A stretch of DNA of 7,332 bases from an uncultured Parvimonas sp. (GCA_902470455.1 CABRGI010000036.1:1-7332); one strand, 5' to 3'. Numbered from the stretch's first letter, positions 1 through 6,332 are shown. Notes: generated by a model from the letters alone, not told the origin. Program-made: numbers and translations.

Positions 1-102
1 ACTGAAAAAGAGATGAGAAAACTTATAAATAAGAAAGTTGATGGAATTATAACTGACAGAGTTGATTTACTTTTAAAAATAAAAAAAGAAATGTCAAAAT
101 AA
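1..102 (+). CDS. C-terminal end of a probable glycerophosphodiester phosphodiesterase (partial)
   Basis: Frame 1 is open from the left edge to a TAA at 100-102 and gives the last 33 residues of a protein. The visible tail contains VDGIITDRVDLLLKIKK. This resembles the C-terminal signature of the GDPD (GlpQ/UgpQ-like TIM-barrel) family, in which a 'vDGIiTDrpdll' strand and loop close the barrel. Such enzymes hydrolyse glycerophosphodiesters to glycerol-3-phosphate and an alcohol. The catalytic residues lie upstream of the window and cannot be checked. No hairpin terminator lies between its stop and the cysS promoter, which starts 5 bases later. Read-through transcripts would therefore meet the T-box terminator. 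The family call rests on one short motif. Confidence 0.6.
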   Translation, partial: TEKEMRKLINKKVDGIITDRVDLLLKIKKEMSK

Positions 103-106
103 AAGA

Positions 107-135
107 TTGACTTTTTCTTAATAATTTAGTATTCT
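107..135 (+). promoter_or_regulatory. Sigma-A-type promoter of the cysS operon
   Basis: A -35 box TTGACT (107-112) and a -10 box TATTCT (130-135) are separated by exactly 17 bases. Transcription would start near 142. This places the whole T-box leader (about 245 nt) between the start site and the cysS ATG, as expected for a T-box-controlled gene. The promoter directly follows the preceding gene's stop codon. Confidence 0.75.
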
Positions 136-141
136 ATTATA

Positions 142-336
142 AATGAATATATATGTTGAAGAGGAAGAGAAACAACAATTTTTAGAGAGATGTTGTGTGG
201 TGAAAAACATCAAGTTGAAGGTGCGTCCTTGGAGTATTGTTTGCTACTTTATAGCAATTTAAGTGGATTTTTTCAATTAGAGTGGAACCGCGGAATTTTT
301 TCGTCTCTTGTTTTTTCAAGAGACGTTTTGTTTTAT
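142..336 (+). promoter_or_regulatory. T-box riboswitch leader, cysteine specific
   Basis: This leader lets transcription continue into cysS when uncharged tRNA-Cys accumulates. Stem I is closed at its base by AACAAT (174-179) with ATTGTT (236-241). Next come the GA-motif elements AGAGAG (184-189) and GGAG (231-234) and a distal stem ATGTT (190-194)/AACAT (206-210). The specifier codon TGC (222-224, Cys) is followed by a purine and then the usual UCCUUGGAG segment. Stem III is a perfect TTGCTA/TAGCAA hairpin (241-246/252-257). The conserved T-box AGAGTGGAACCGCGG is at 279-293. In the antiterminator, AGAG (279-282) can pair with CTCT (305-308) and GCG (290-292) with CGT (302-304), in competition with the terminator. 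The UGGA bulge (283-286) presents A286, which can pair with U73, the discriminator base typical of tRNA-Cys. Specifier, bulge and downstream gene therefore agree. The stem I fold was drawn by hand. Confidence 0.95.
302..336 (+). terminator. Rho-independent terminator of the T-box leader
   Basis: A perfect 9-bp stem CGTCTCTTG (302-310)/CAAGAGACG (317-325) with a six-T loop is followed by TTTTGTTTTAT. Its 5' arm overlaps the bases needed for the T-box antiterminator, so the two folds exclude each other. With charged tRNA-Cys this hairpin should stop transcription before cysS. Confidence 0.93.
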
Positions 337-386
337 ATAAGATATTGTTAAGTAGTTAAAAACAATTAAAAAAAGAGAGGTGTAAT

Positions 387-1772
387 ATGAAGATTTACAA
401 CACATTGACAAGAAAAAAAGAAGAATTTAAACCTATACAAGCTGGAAAAGCATTGATTTATGTTTGTGGTCCAACAGTTTATAATTATATTCACATCGGA
501 AATTCAAGACCTATGATTGTATATGATACTTTAAGAAGATATCTTTTATACATTGGATATGATGTAAAATTTGTAAGTAATTTTACAGATATTGACGATA
601 AAATTATAAATAGAGCAAAAGAAGAAAATGTCCTTTTTACAGATATTACAAAAAAATATATTGAGGCCTATCTTGAAGACAGTTATGGTTTAAATCTTTT
701 TGAAAGTCATACAATTCATCCAAAGGCTACTGAATGTATTGATGAGATGATTGAATTTGTAAAGATACTAGAAGAAAAAGGCATTGCATACAATGTTGAC
801 GGTAATGTATATTTTGATATTACAAAAGCCAAAGATTATGGTAAATTATCCAGAAAAAATATTGATGATTTAAGAGCCGGAGCAAGAATTGATATTTCTG
901 ATGAAAAGAAAAATCCTCTTGATTTTGCGCTTTGGAAAAAAAGAAAAGATGAAACTGAACCTGCTTGGGAAAGTCCATGGGGAATGGGAAGACCAGGATG
1001 GCATTTAGAATGTTCAGTTATGGCAAAGAAATATTTAGGAGATACAATAGACATTCATGCAGGTGGAGAAGATTTACAATTTCCACATCATGAAAATGAA
1101 ATTGCTCAATCCGAATGTTGCAATGATAAAGTTTTTGCAAACTACTGGATGCATAATGGAATGATTAATGTTGACAATGAAAAGATGAGTAAATCAAAAG
1201 GAAATTTCTTTACAATTAAAGATATTAAAAAAGAATATGACTTGGAAGTAATTAGACTTTGGATTTTATCAACTCATTATAGAAATCCATTAAATTTCAG
1301 TCGAGAAGTTATGGAACAAACTAAAAACGGGCTTGAAAGAATGTATAATGGAAAGGAACATTTGGAAAGACTTCTAGAAATTTGTGAAGAAAGAGAAGAT
1401 GGAGATATTTCTAGATTAGTTGAGCTAAAAAAAGAATTTTTAGAGTCTATGGATGATGATTTGAATACTGCAGATGCAATTTCTAAAGTTTATGAGCTTA
1501 TTCGTTATACAAATACATTTGATGAAAATACTGATTTGAAAGTTGTAAAAGGAGCTGTTAAGTTGCTATCTGACTTTGCTTCAGTTTTAGGACTTCTTTA
1601 TAAAGAGGAAGATGATAATTTAGATGAAAAAGTTGAAAAACTTATTGAAGAAAGAGAAGAAGCAAGAAAGAATAAAGATTTTAAAAGAGCGGATGAAATT
1701 CGTGATATTTTAAAAGACATGAATATAGAATTAAAAGACACTAGAAATGGTGTTATTTGGAAAAGGGTGTAG
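387..1772 (+). CDS. cysS: Cysteinyl-tRNA synthetase
   Basis: This cytoplasmic class I aminoacyl-tRNA synthetase charges tRNA-Cys with cysteine using ATP. The protein is 461 residues, the same length as the E. coli enzyme. The N-terminal Rossmann fold carries CGPTVYN and the HIGH-type motif HIGN (36-39). The second ATP-binding motif KMSKS is at 266-270. The four zinc ligands that discriminate cysteine are present: C27, C209 (in HLECSV), H234 and E238 (in FPHHENE). The C-terminal helical region (from about 310) is the anticodon-binding part. A ribosome site AGAGAGGTG (374-382) stands just before the ATG. It is the first gene behind the cysteine T-box, so the gene product and the regulator's specifier codon agree. 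rlmB starts one base after its stop, which suggests co-translation. Confidence 0.98.
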   Translation: MKIYNTLTRKKEEFKPIQAGKALIYVCGPTVYNYIHIGNSRPMIVYDTLRRYLLYIGYDVKFVSNFTDIDDKIINRAKEENVLFTDITKKYIEAYLEDSYGLNLFESHTIHPKATECIDEMIEFVKILEEKGIAYNVDGNVYFDITKAKDYGKLSRKNIDDLRAGARIDISDEKKNPLDFALWKKRKDETEPAWESPWGMGRPGWHLECSVMAKKYLGDTIDIHAGGEDLQFPHHENEIAQSECCNDKVFANYWMHNGMINVDNEKMSKSKGNFFTIKDIKKEYDLEVIRLWILSTHYRNPLNFSREVMEQTKNGLERMYNGKEHLERLLEICEEREDGDISRLVELKKEFLESMDDDLNTADAISKVYELIRYTNTFDENTDLKVVKGAVKLLSDFASVLGLLYKEEDDNLDEKVEKLIEEREEARKNKDFKRADEIRDILKDMNIELKDTRNGVIWKRV

Positions 1773-1773
1773 T

Positions 1774-2511
1774 ATGAGCGACTATATATTCGGAAGAAAT
1801 GCTGTATTAGAGGCATTAGAAAGCGATAGAAAAGTAGAGAAAATATATATTTTAAAAGGTGATTTAAAGGGCTCAATAAACAAAATAATTGGAAAAGCAA
1901 AGGCAAATGGTATTTTAATTTCTGAAATTGATAAGCATAAATTGGAAAATATGGCTGATGGAGTTGTTCATCAAGGAGTTTGTGCCTTAATATCAAGTTT
2001 TGAATATTCAACTGTTGAAGAAATCGTAGACAGTGCAAAAAATAAAAATGAAGATTTATTTTTAGTAATTCTAGACGAGATTGAAGATCCACATAATTTT
2101 GGAGCAATAATTCGTACTTGTGAAGCGGTTGGAGTTCATGGAATCATAGTTTCAAAAAGAAATCAAGCACCTGTAACTTCAATAGTTCAAAAATCATCTG
2201 CCGGTGCAGTAAATCATATTAAAATAGCAAAAGTTGCAAATATTGCAGATACAATTTTAAAATTACAAAAAGAAAATGTATGGGTTTATGGTGCTTGTGG
2301 AGAGGCTGAAAAAATTTATACAGATATGGATTTTAAAGGAAATATTGCAATAGTAATTGGAAATGAAGGAAAGGGAATAGGTCAACTTATAAGAAAGAGA
2401 TGTGATTTCTTGACTAAACTTCCAATGAAAGGTAAAGTTTCAAGCCTTAATGCATCTAATGCCTGTGCAATTCTAGTTTATGAGGCATTAAGACAGAGAG
2501 ATGAAAAATAA
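1774..2511 (+). CDS. rlmB: 23S rRNA (guanosine-2'-O)-methyltransferase RlmB, TrmH/SpoU family
   Basis: This SPOUT-fold enzyme transfers a methyl group from S-adenosylmethionine to a ribose 2'-OH in 23S rRNA (G2251 in E. coli numbering for the family). The chosen start gives 245 residues, a normal RlmB length. Residues 1-75 match the L30e-like substrate-binding domain, opening with YIFGRNAVLEAL. The knotted catalytic domain has motif 1 NFGAIIRT (108-115, with N108 and R114), motif 2 IGNEGKG (195-201, with E198) and motif 3 SSLNASNA (223-230, with N226). An ATG at 1747 in the same frame would add nine residues overlapping cysS. The ATG at 1774 is preferred because AAAAGGGTG (1761-1769) precedes it and because it matches the usual family N-terminus. 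The stop overlaps the start of rae1 by 11 bases. Confidence 0.95.
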   Translation: MSDYIFGRNAVLEALESDRKVEKIYILKGDLKGSINKIIGKAKANGILISEIDKHKLENMADGVVHQGVCALISSFEYSTVEEIVDSAKNKNEDLFLVILDEIEDPHNFGAIIRTCEAVGVHGIIVSKRNQAPVTSIVQKSSAGAVNHIKIAKVANIADTILKLQKENVWVYGACGEAEKIYTDMDFKGNIAIVIGNEGKGIGQLIRKRCDFLTKLPMKGKVSSLNASNACAILVYEALRQRDEK

Positions 2512-3022
2512 AAAATTAATTATAATTGATGGTTACAATATTTTAAATGCTTGGGAAAAATACAAACCATTTTTAAAATTGAGTTTCGAAAATGCAAGAA
2601 ATGAATTAATTTATGATATGGGCGAATTTTCAAAATTAATAGGAATAGATTTGTTACTTGTCTTTGATGCATATAAGATTAATTTCAAAGGTACTTCAGA
2701 TGTTATAAAAGGAATTGAAGTTGTTTATACAAAACAAAATGAAACTGCAGACCAATTTATTGAAAAAAAATTGGACGAAATAGGAAGAAAAATTTTGGTT
2801 TCTGTCGGAACAGACGACACTCTTATTCAAAAACTCGTAACACAAAGAGGTGGAATTGTACTAACCGCAAAAGAATTATTGTATCGTTACGAAAATTTGA
2901 AAAACAAAAGTAATCGTTATGAAACTAAAAACAGAATTACAAACAAAAGCTATTTCAACACTCTAGATGACAAAGCAATAAATCAACTAGATGAAATAGA
3001 GAAAAAATTATTTGGAAAGTAG
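2501..3022 (+). CDS. rae1: NYN-domain endoribonuclease, YacP/Rae1 family
   Basis: The 173-residue protein has a PIN-like NYN fold. It opens with the strand IIIDGYNILNAW (7-18), followed by VFDAYK (54-59), the helix ETADQFIEKK (81-90) and VGTDDTLIQ (102-110). D10, D56, D84 and D105/D106 are the likely metal-binding acidic residues. In Bacillus subtilis the orthologue Rae1 (YacP) cuts certain mRNAs inside the translating ribosome A site, so a position next to rlmB fits a ribosome-linked role. The ATG lies inside the end of rlmB (11-base overlap), with a weak AGAGAG ribosome site just upstream. Translation is probably coupled to rlmB. The basic tail after residue about 130 is typical of the family. 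The family call is firm; activity on ribosome-bound mRNA is by analogy. Confidence 0.9.
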   Translation: MKNKKLIIIDGYNILNAWEKYKPFLKLSFENARNELIYDMGEFSKLIGIDLLLVFDAYKINFKGTSDVIKGIEVVYTKQNETADQFIEKKLDEIGRKILVSVGTDDTLIQKLVTQRGGIVLTAKELLYRYENLKNKSNRYETKNRITNKSYFNTLDDKAINQLDEIEKKLFGK

Positions 3023-3029
3023 AAGAACT

Positions 3030-3800
3030 ATGAATTTAAAATTTGATATTGAAAAAATTAAAAATTACAAATCAAATTCTCAAAAAGCTAGAGTGTTAAG
3101 CGAAAATTGGGTTAATGAAAATATGTATTGTCCCAGATGTGGGAATTTTAATTTAAATCATTTTGAAAATAATAGACCAGTGGCGGACTTCTTTTGCCCT
3201 TCTTGTAAAAATGAATATGAATTAAAAAGTAATACTAAAAATGTAAGTCTAAAAATTAATGATGGTTCTTATGAAACTATGATAAGGAGAATAACAAGTA
3301 ATAAAAATCCGGATTTTTTGTTTATGAAGTATTCTAATGTAGAATGGAAAGTTAATGATTTAATATTTGTTCCAAAGCATTTTTTTGTACCTGACATAAT
3401 AGAAAAGAGAAAGCCCTTATCTCAAAGTGCAAAAAGAGCAGGGTGGATAGGTTGTAATATTTTAGTTAATAAAATTCCTACTCAAGGGAAAATATTTATT
3501 ATTTCGAATGGAGAAATTTGCAATAAGATTGATATTGTTAATCATGTAAATATTAGTAATCGACTTATAACTAAAGATATAAATAGTAGAGGTTGGTTAA
3601 TGGAAATATTAAATTGTATAAATCTTATTCCAACAGTTGAGTTTTGTTTGGCGGATATGTATAATTTTGAAGATTATTTACACGGAAAATTTTTAAACAA
3701 TAATAATATAAGAGCTAAAATTAGACAACAATTACAAATTTTAAGAGATAGAAAAGTTATAGAATTTTTGGAAAGAGGGAAATACAGAAAATTATTTTAA
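3030..3800 (+). CDS. dpnI: DpnI-type restriction endonuclease cutting adenine-methylated GATC
   Basis: DpnI is a Type IIM enzyme that cleaves double-stranded DNA at GATC only when the adenine is N6-methylated. This 256-residue protein is very close to my recollection of Streptococcus DpnI, in length and along its whole length. Near-identical stretches are YKSNSQKAR (13-21), LNHFENNRPVADF (42-54), RAGWIGCNI (136-144), SRGW (187-190), EILNCI (192-197) and IRQQLQILRD (231-240). The PD-(D/E)XK active site is intact: D53, E64 and K66 (ELK). A zinc ribbon is formed by C34, C37, C56 and C59. The C-terminal part from about 185 is the winged-helix domain that separately reads methylated DNA. A TTG at 3012 could extend the frame by six residues, but the ATG at 3030 gives the family N-terminus. 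It starts 7 bases after rae1 with only a weak ribosome site (GGAAAG, 3014-3019), so coupling to rae1 is likely. No methyltransferase or DpnD-like gene lies next to it. Confidence 0.95.
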   Translation: MNLKFDIEKIKNYKSNSQKARVLSENWVNENMYCPRCGNFNLNHFENNRPVADFFCPSCKNEYELKSNTKNVSLKINDGSYETMIRRITSNKNPDFLFMKYSNVEWKVNDLIFVPKHFFVPDIIEKRKPLSQSAKRAGWIGCNILVNKIPTQGKIFIISNGEICNKIDIVNHVNISNRLITKDINSRGWLMEILNCINLIPTVEFCLADMYNFEDYLHGKFLNNNNIRAKIRQQLQILRDRKVIEFLERGKYRKLF

Positions 3801-3814
3801 AAATAGGAGGAAAT

Positions 3815-4240
3815 ATGAGAAAACCTTGGAACGAATATTTTATGGATTTAGCGAAGATGGTTGCAACTAGAGGTACTTGTGATAGAGCATATGTTGGTTG
3901 TGTTTTAGTTAATAAGGATAATAGAATTATATCAACTGGATATAATGGTTCAATTTCAGGAAATCCTCAATGTGATGAAATAGGACACACAATGAGAGAT
4001 GGACATTGTATTGCAACAATCCATGCAGAGCAAAATGCACTTTTATATTGTGCAAGAGAAGGTATAAAAGTAAAGGGCTGTACTTGTTATGTAACTCATT
4101 TTCCTTGTTTAAATTGTACTAAGGCATTAATTCAAGCTGGAATTTCAAAGATTTACTATGAAAATAGTTATAGAATGGATGAATATGCAATAGAATTATT
4201 AGAAAGAAATAAAATAGAATATATAAAGATTGGTGAATAG
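3815..4240 (+). CDS. dCMP deaminase family protein (ComEB-like)
   Basis: This is a zinc-dependent deaminase of 141 residues. The catalytic motif HAE is at 70-72 (H70 zinc ligand, E72 proton shuttle) and PCLNC at 97-101 supplies ligands C98 and C101. The flanking CDRAYVGCVLV (22-32) and GYNGS (42-46), plus the H64/C65 region, are typical of deoxycytidylate deaminase rather than free cytidine deaminase. The enzyme converts dCMP to dUMP, the precursor for thymidylate synthesis. In naturally competent Firmicutes the orthologue is called ComEB, although it is not itself a DNA-uptake protein. A perfect AGGAGG (3805-3810) precedes the ATG, 14 bases after dpnI, so it has the strongest ribosome site of the later operon genes. 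It is the last gene before the shared terminator. Confidence 0.93.
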   Translation: MRKPWNEYFMDLAKMVATRGTCDRAYVGCVLVNKDNRIISTGYNGSISGNPQCDEIGHTMRDGHCIATIHAEQNALLYCAREGIKVKGCTCYVTHFPCLNCTKALIQAGISKIYYENSYRMDEYAIELLERNKIEYIKIGE

Positions 4241-4243
4241 TTA

Positions 4244-4273
4244 AAAAGGATATGAATTTTTTCATATCCTTTT
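4244..4273. terminator. Bidirectional terminator between the convergent comEB-like gene and asnA
   Basis: A perfect 13-bp stem AAAAGGATATGAA (4244-4256)/TTCATATCCTTTT (4261-4273) has a TTTT loop. The A-run on one side and T-run on the other let it work in both directions. It begins 3 bases after the dCMP deaminase stop. Its right arm overlaps the asnA stop codon (4272-4274), so the gap between the two genes is essentially the terminator itself. Confidence 0.9.
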
Positions 4274-5285
4274 ATAGTAGATTTATTTTATTTTCTTTGC
4301 ATATATTTAACATTTCTTCAGGCCAAAAACTTGATTGTACTTCTCCAATATGTGCTTTTTGAAGGAAAAACATACAAATTCTAGATTGACCTATTCCACC
4401 ACCTATTGTAAGAGGTAATTCATCATTTAGTAGCATTTTGTGGTATTTCAGATTTTTTCTATCTTCATCACCACTGATTTTTAACTGTTTTAACAGTATT
4501 TCTTTGTTAACTCTAATTCCCATTGATGAAAGTTCCAATGACGAATTTAATATTGGATTCCAGAAAATTAAATCTCCATTTAATTCCCAATCGTCATAGT
4601 CAGGACTTCTTCCATCGTGTTTTTTTCCACTATTTAAAACATTACCAATTTTTGTGATAAATACAGCTTTTTTTGCTCTTGCAATTTTATGTTCTCTTTC
4701 TTTTGGTGTATCATTTGGGAACATATCTTCAAGTTCTTGGGTTGAAATGAAAAACACCTTTTTTGGTAATATTGTTTGATAATTTAAAAATCTTCTGGAT
4801 AAAAATTCGTCAGTTCTTTTAAATACATTATAGATTTTTTTAACAATATCAGTTAAAAATTTTTCATTTCTATCTTCATTACTTATAACTCTTTCCCAAT
4901 CCCATTGATCTACATAAACAGAGTGAATATTATCTAAAGTTTCACAAGGTCTAATAGCATTCATATCTGTATAAATTCCTTCGCCATCAGGAATAGCATA
5001 ATTTTTTAATGCAATTCTTTTCCATTTTGCTAAAGATTGTACTATTTCTAGCTCTTCTGAATTTTCTTCTTCACTTAAAGAAAAAATTACTGGATATTCA
5101 ATTCCACTTAAATTATCATTTATTCCTGTATTTTTTTTTACAAATAATGGGGCAGAAACTCTAGTTAAATTTAATTCATTTGCCAAATTTGTTTCGAAAA
5201 AATCCTTTATTTCCTTGATTGCTTTTTGTGTTTCAATAATATTTAAGTCTGAAGTATATCCTTCAGGAATAATTATATCGTTCAT
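4272..5285 (-). CDS. asnA: Aspartate-ammonia ligase (asparagine synthetase A)
   Basis: AsnA makes asparagine from aspartate, ammonia and ATP through an aspartyl-AMP intermediate, using a class IIb synthetase-like fold. The 337-residue length is normal. Family signatures run in order: NDNLSGIE (56-63), VQSLAKWKR (82-90), GEGIYTDMNAIRP (101-113), SVYVDQWDWERV (122-133), HDGRSPDYDDW (223-233), LNGDLIFWNP (235-244), ELSSMGIRV (251-259) and the ATP-binding TIGGGIGQSR (293-302). A ribosome site AGGAGTG (complement of 5291-5297) precedes the ATG. A promoter stands a short distance upstream and the shared hairpin terminates it, so it is probably transcribed alone. Many Firmicute asnA genes sit behind asparagine T-boxes; this one has only a leader of about 30 nt and none is visible. 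Confidence 0.97.
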   Translation of the reverse strand: MNDIIIPEGYTSDLNIIETQKAIKEIKDFFETNLANELNLTRVSAPLFVKKNTGINDNLSGIEYPVIFSLSEEENSEELEIVQSLAKWKRIALKNYAIPDGEGIYTDMNAIRPCETLDNIHSVYVDQWDWERVISNEDRNEKFLTDIVKKIYNVFKRTDEFLSRRFLNYQTILPKKVFFISTQELEDMFPNDTPKEREHKIARAKKAVFITKIGNVLNSGKKHDGRSPDYDDWELNGDLIFWNPILNSSLELSSMGIRVNKEILLKQLKISGDEDRKNLKYHKMLLNDELPLTIGGGIGQSRICMFFLQKAHIGEVQSSFWPEEMLNICKENKINLL

Positions 5286-5321
5286 AAAATCACTCCTTGT
5301 TAATGTAATAAAATATAAAAT

Positions 5322-5350
5322 ATGATACTATATTCTTCAAATAAAGTCAA
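5322..5350 (-). promoter_or_regulatory. Sigma-A-type promoter of asnA
   Basis: Read on the minus strand, TTGACT (complement of 5345-5350) and TATCAT (complement of 5322-5327) are separated by 17 bases. The predicted start is near 5315, giving a leader of about 30 nt before the asnA ATG. The remainder of the ricT-asnA gap (5286-5414) holds this promoter, the asnA ribosome site and the ricT terminator. I see no other structure in it. Confidence 0.72.
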
Positions 5351-5379
5351 TAGTTTAGAGAATTAAAATATTAGGGTAA

Positions 5380-5409
5380 AAAAATAGAGTTGATACCAAC
5401 TCTATTTTT
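5380..5409 (-). terminator. Rho-independent terminator of ricT
   Basis: A perfect 13-bp stem AAAAATAGAGTTG (5380-5392)/CAACTCTATTTTT (5397-5409) has a 4-base loop. On the minus strand it is followed by a continuous T-run and lies 5 bases past the ricT stop codon. It insulates asnA from ricT transcription. Confidence 0.88.
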
Positions 5410-5414
5410 AATTC

Positions 5415-6296
5415 TTATAATAATTGCTCAATATATTCAAATTGAATATCTTCGTCTTTTTTAGCATAAGCCATATCTCTTTCTTTTGTAACAGCAATAT
5501 CATCTACAAAAAACGGTTTAACAGTTTCAGTATTAGTTTCTTCATTTACTATTTTTACTTTTACTATTTCAGATAGAGTATAACTGTCAACTATAATTCC
5601 TTTTCCTTCGTCTGTTATGACATAAGTACCACAAGGTGGTATTTTTTTTAATTTTTCTTCATAGACATTTTGTTCGTATTTCAAGCAACACATAAGTCTT
5701 CCGCATGTTCCTGATATTTTGTTTTGATTTAAAGATAGGGATTGATCTCTTGCCATTTTAATTGTTACAGGAGCAAATTCTCCTAAAAATCTTTTACAAC
5801 AGCATTCTTGACCACAAGAGCCAATAGCACCAATAATTTTTGCGTGATCTCTAACTCCTATTTGTCTAAGCTCTATTCTATTTTTAAATATATATGCAAG
5901 ATCTTTAACTAATTCTCTAAAATCAATTCTATTATCAGAAACAAAATAAAAAATTACTTTTTGATTGTCAAATGTATATTCACAATCAACTAATTTCATA
6001 TCTAAGCCGTGTTCATTTGCTTTTATTTTGCAAATTTCGATAGCATCTTTAGCCTTTTTCTTATTTTCTTGATGGATATAATTATCCATACTGTCGGCAA
6101 TTCTCAAAACAGGTTTTAATGAGGAAACGAGTTTTGATTCTTCAACTTCTCTAGGTTCGATTGCTACATTTCCGTATTCTATACCACGAGAAGTTTCTAC
6201 GATTACATTGTCATTTTTATTTATACTAAAGTTGCAGGGATCGAAGTAATAAATCTTTCCGGCTTCTTTAAATCTTATCCCAACTACTTTTTTCAT
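5415..6296 (-). CDS. ricT: PSP1-domain protein RicT (YaaT), RNase Y-associated regulatory factor
   Basis: This 293-residue cytoplasmic protein matches the PSP1/YaaT family, opening VVGIRFKEAGKIYYFDP (4-20). It carries the diagnostic cysteine clusters CGQECCCKRFL (161-171; C161, C165, C166, C167) and CGRLMCC (198-204; C198, C203, C204), plus C222. In Bacillus subtilis RicT joins RicA (YmcA) and RicF (YlbF) in an iron-sulfur-containing complex that directs RNase Y to mature operon mRNAs and affects competence, sporulation and biofilm formation. The clustered cysteines fit the cluster-binding role. A perfect AGGAGG (complement of 6301-6306) precedes the ATG by 7 bases. Here the gene has its own promoter and terminator. 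In Bacillus it lies beside holB in a replication cluster, and no holB is visible on either side here. Confidence 0.94.
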   Translation of the reverse strand: MKKVVGIRFKEAGKIYYFDPCNFSINKNDNVIVETSRGIEYGNVAIEPREVEESKLVSSLKPVLRIADSMDNYIHQENKKKAKDAIEICKIKANEHGLDMKLVDCEYTFDNQKVIFYFVSDNRIDFRELVKDLAYIFKNRIELRQIGVRDHAKIIGAIGSCGQECCCKRFLGEFAPVTIKMARDQSLSLNQNKISGTCGRLMCCLKYEQNVYEEKLKKIPPCGTYVITDEGKGIIVDSYTLSEIVKVKIVNEETNTETVKPFFVDDIAVTKERDMAYAKKDEDIQFEYIEQLL

Positions 6297-6323
6297 AGTT
6301 CCTCCTAAAAATTATACACAAGT

Positions 6324-6332
6324 ATTATATCA
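6324..6332 (-). promoter_or_regulatory. Extended -10 promoter of ricT
   Basis: On the minus strand TGATATAAT (complement of 6324-6332) is a perfect TATAAT with the TGn extension. No good -35 box is found 16-18 bases upstream, which is common for extended -10 promoters. The start would be near 6317, about 20 nt ahead of the ricT ATG. Confidence 0.6.

Noticed and set aside
836..1054. A 72-codon open frame on the minus strand inside cysS
   Set aside because: It lies antisense to strongly conserved cysS coding sequence, has no ribosome site and resembles no family.
1747..1773. An upstream ATG that would extend rlmB by nine residues into cysS
   Set aside because: The added residues are just the cysS tail in another frame. 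The ATG at 1774 has a better placed ribosome site and gives the normal RlmB N-terminus.
1598..2107. A 169-codon open frame on the minus strand across the cysS-rlmB junction
   Set aside because: Its leucine/serine/phenylalanine-rich translation is what antisense of AT-rich lysine- and glutamate-rich genes looks like. Both genes on the other strand are clearly real.
3012..3029. A TTG start extending dpnI by six residues over the end of rae1
   Set aside because: The ATG at 3030 aligns with the known DpnI N-terminus and numbering (D53, E64, K66), and TTG lacks a good ribosome site.
3030..4240. A flanking mobile element that could have delivered dpnI
   Set aside because: No transposase, integrase, terminal inverted repeats or duplicated target sites were seen around dpnI, and its base composition looks like its neighbours. 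Transfer remains a guess.
5286..5414. Possible asparagine T-box or other riboswitch upstream of asnA
   Set aside because: The predicted start leaves only about 30 nt of leader, and no AGGGUGGNACCGCG-like motif is present. The hairpin there belongs to the end of ricT.
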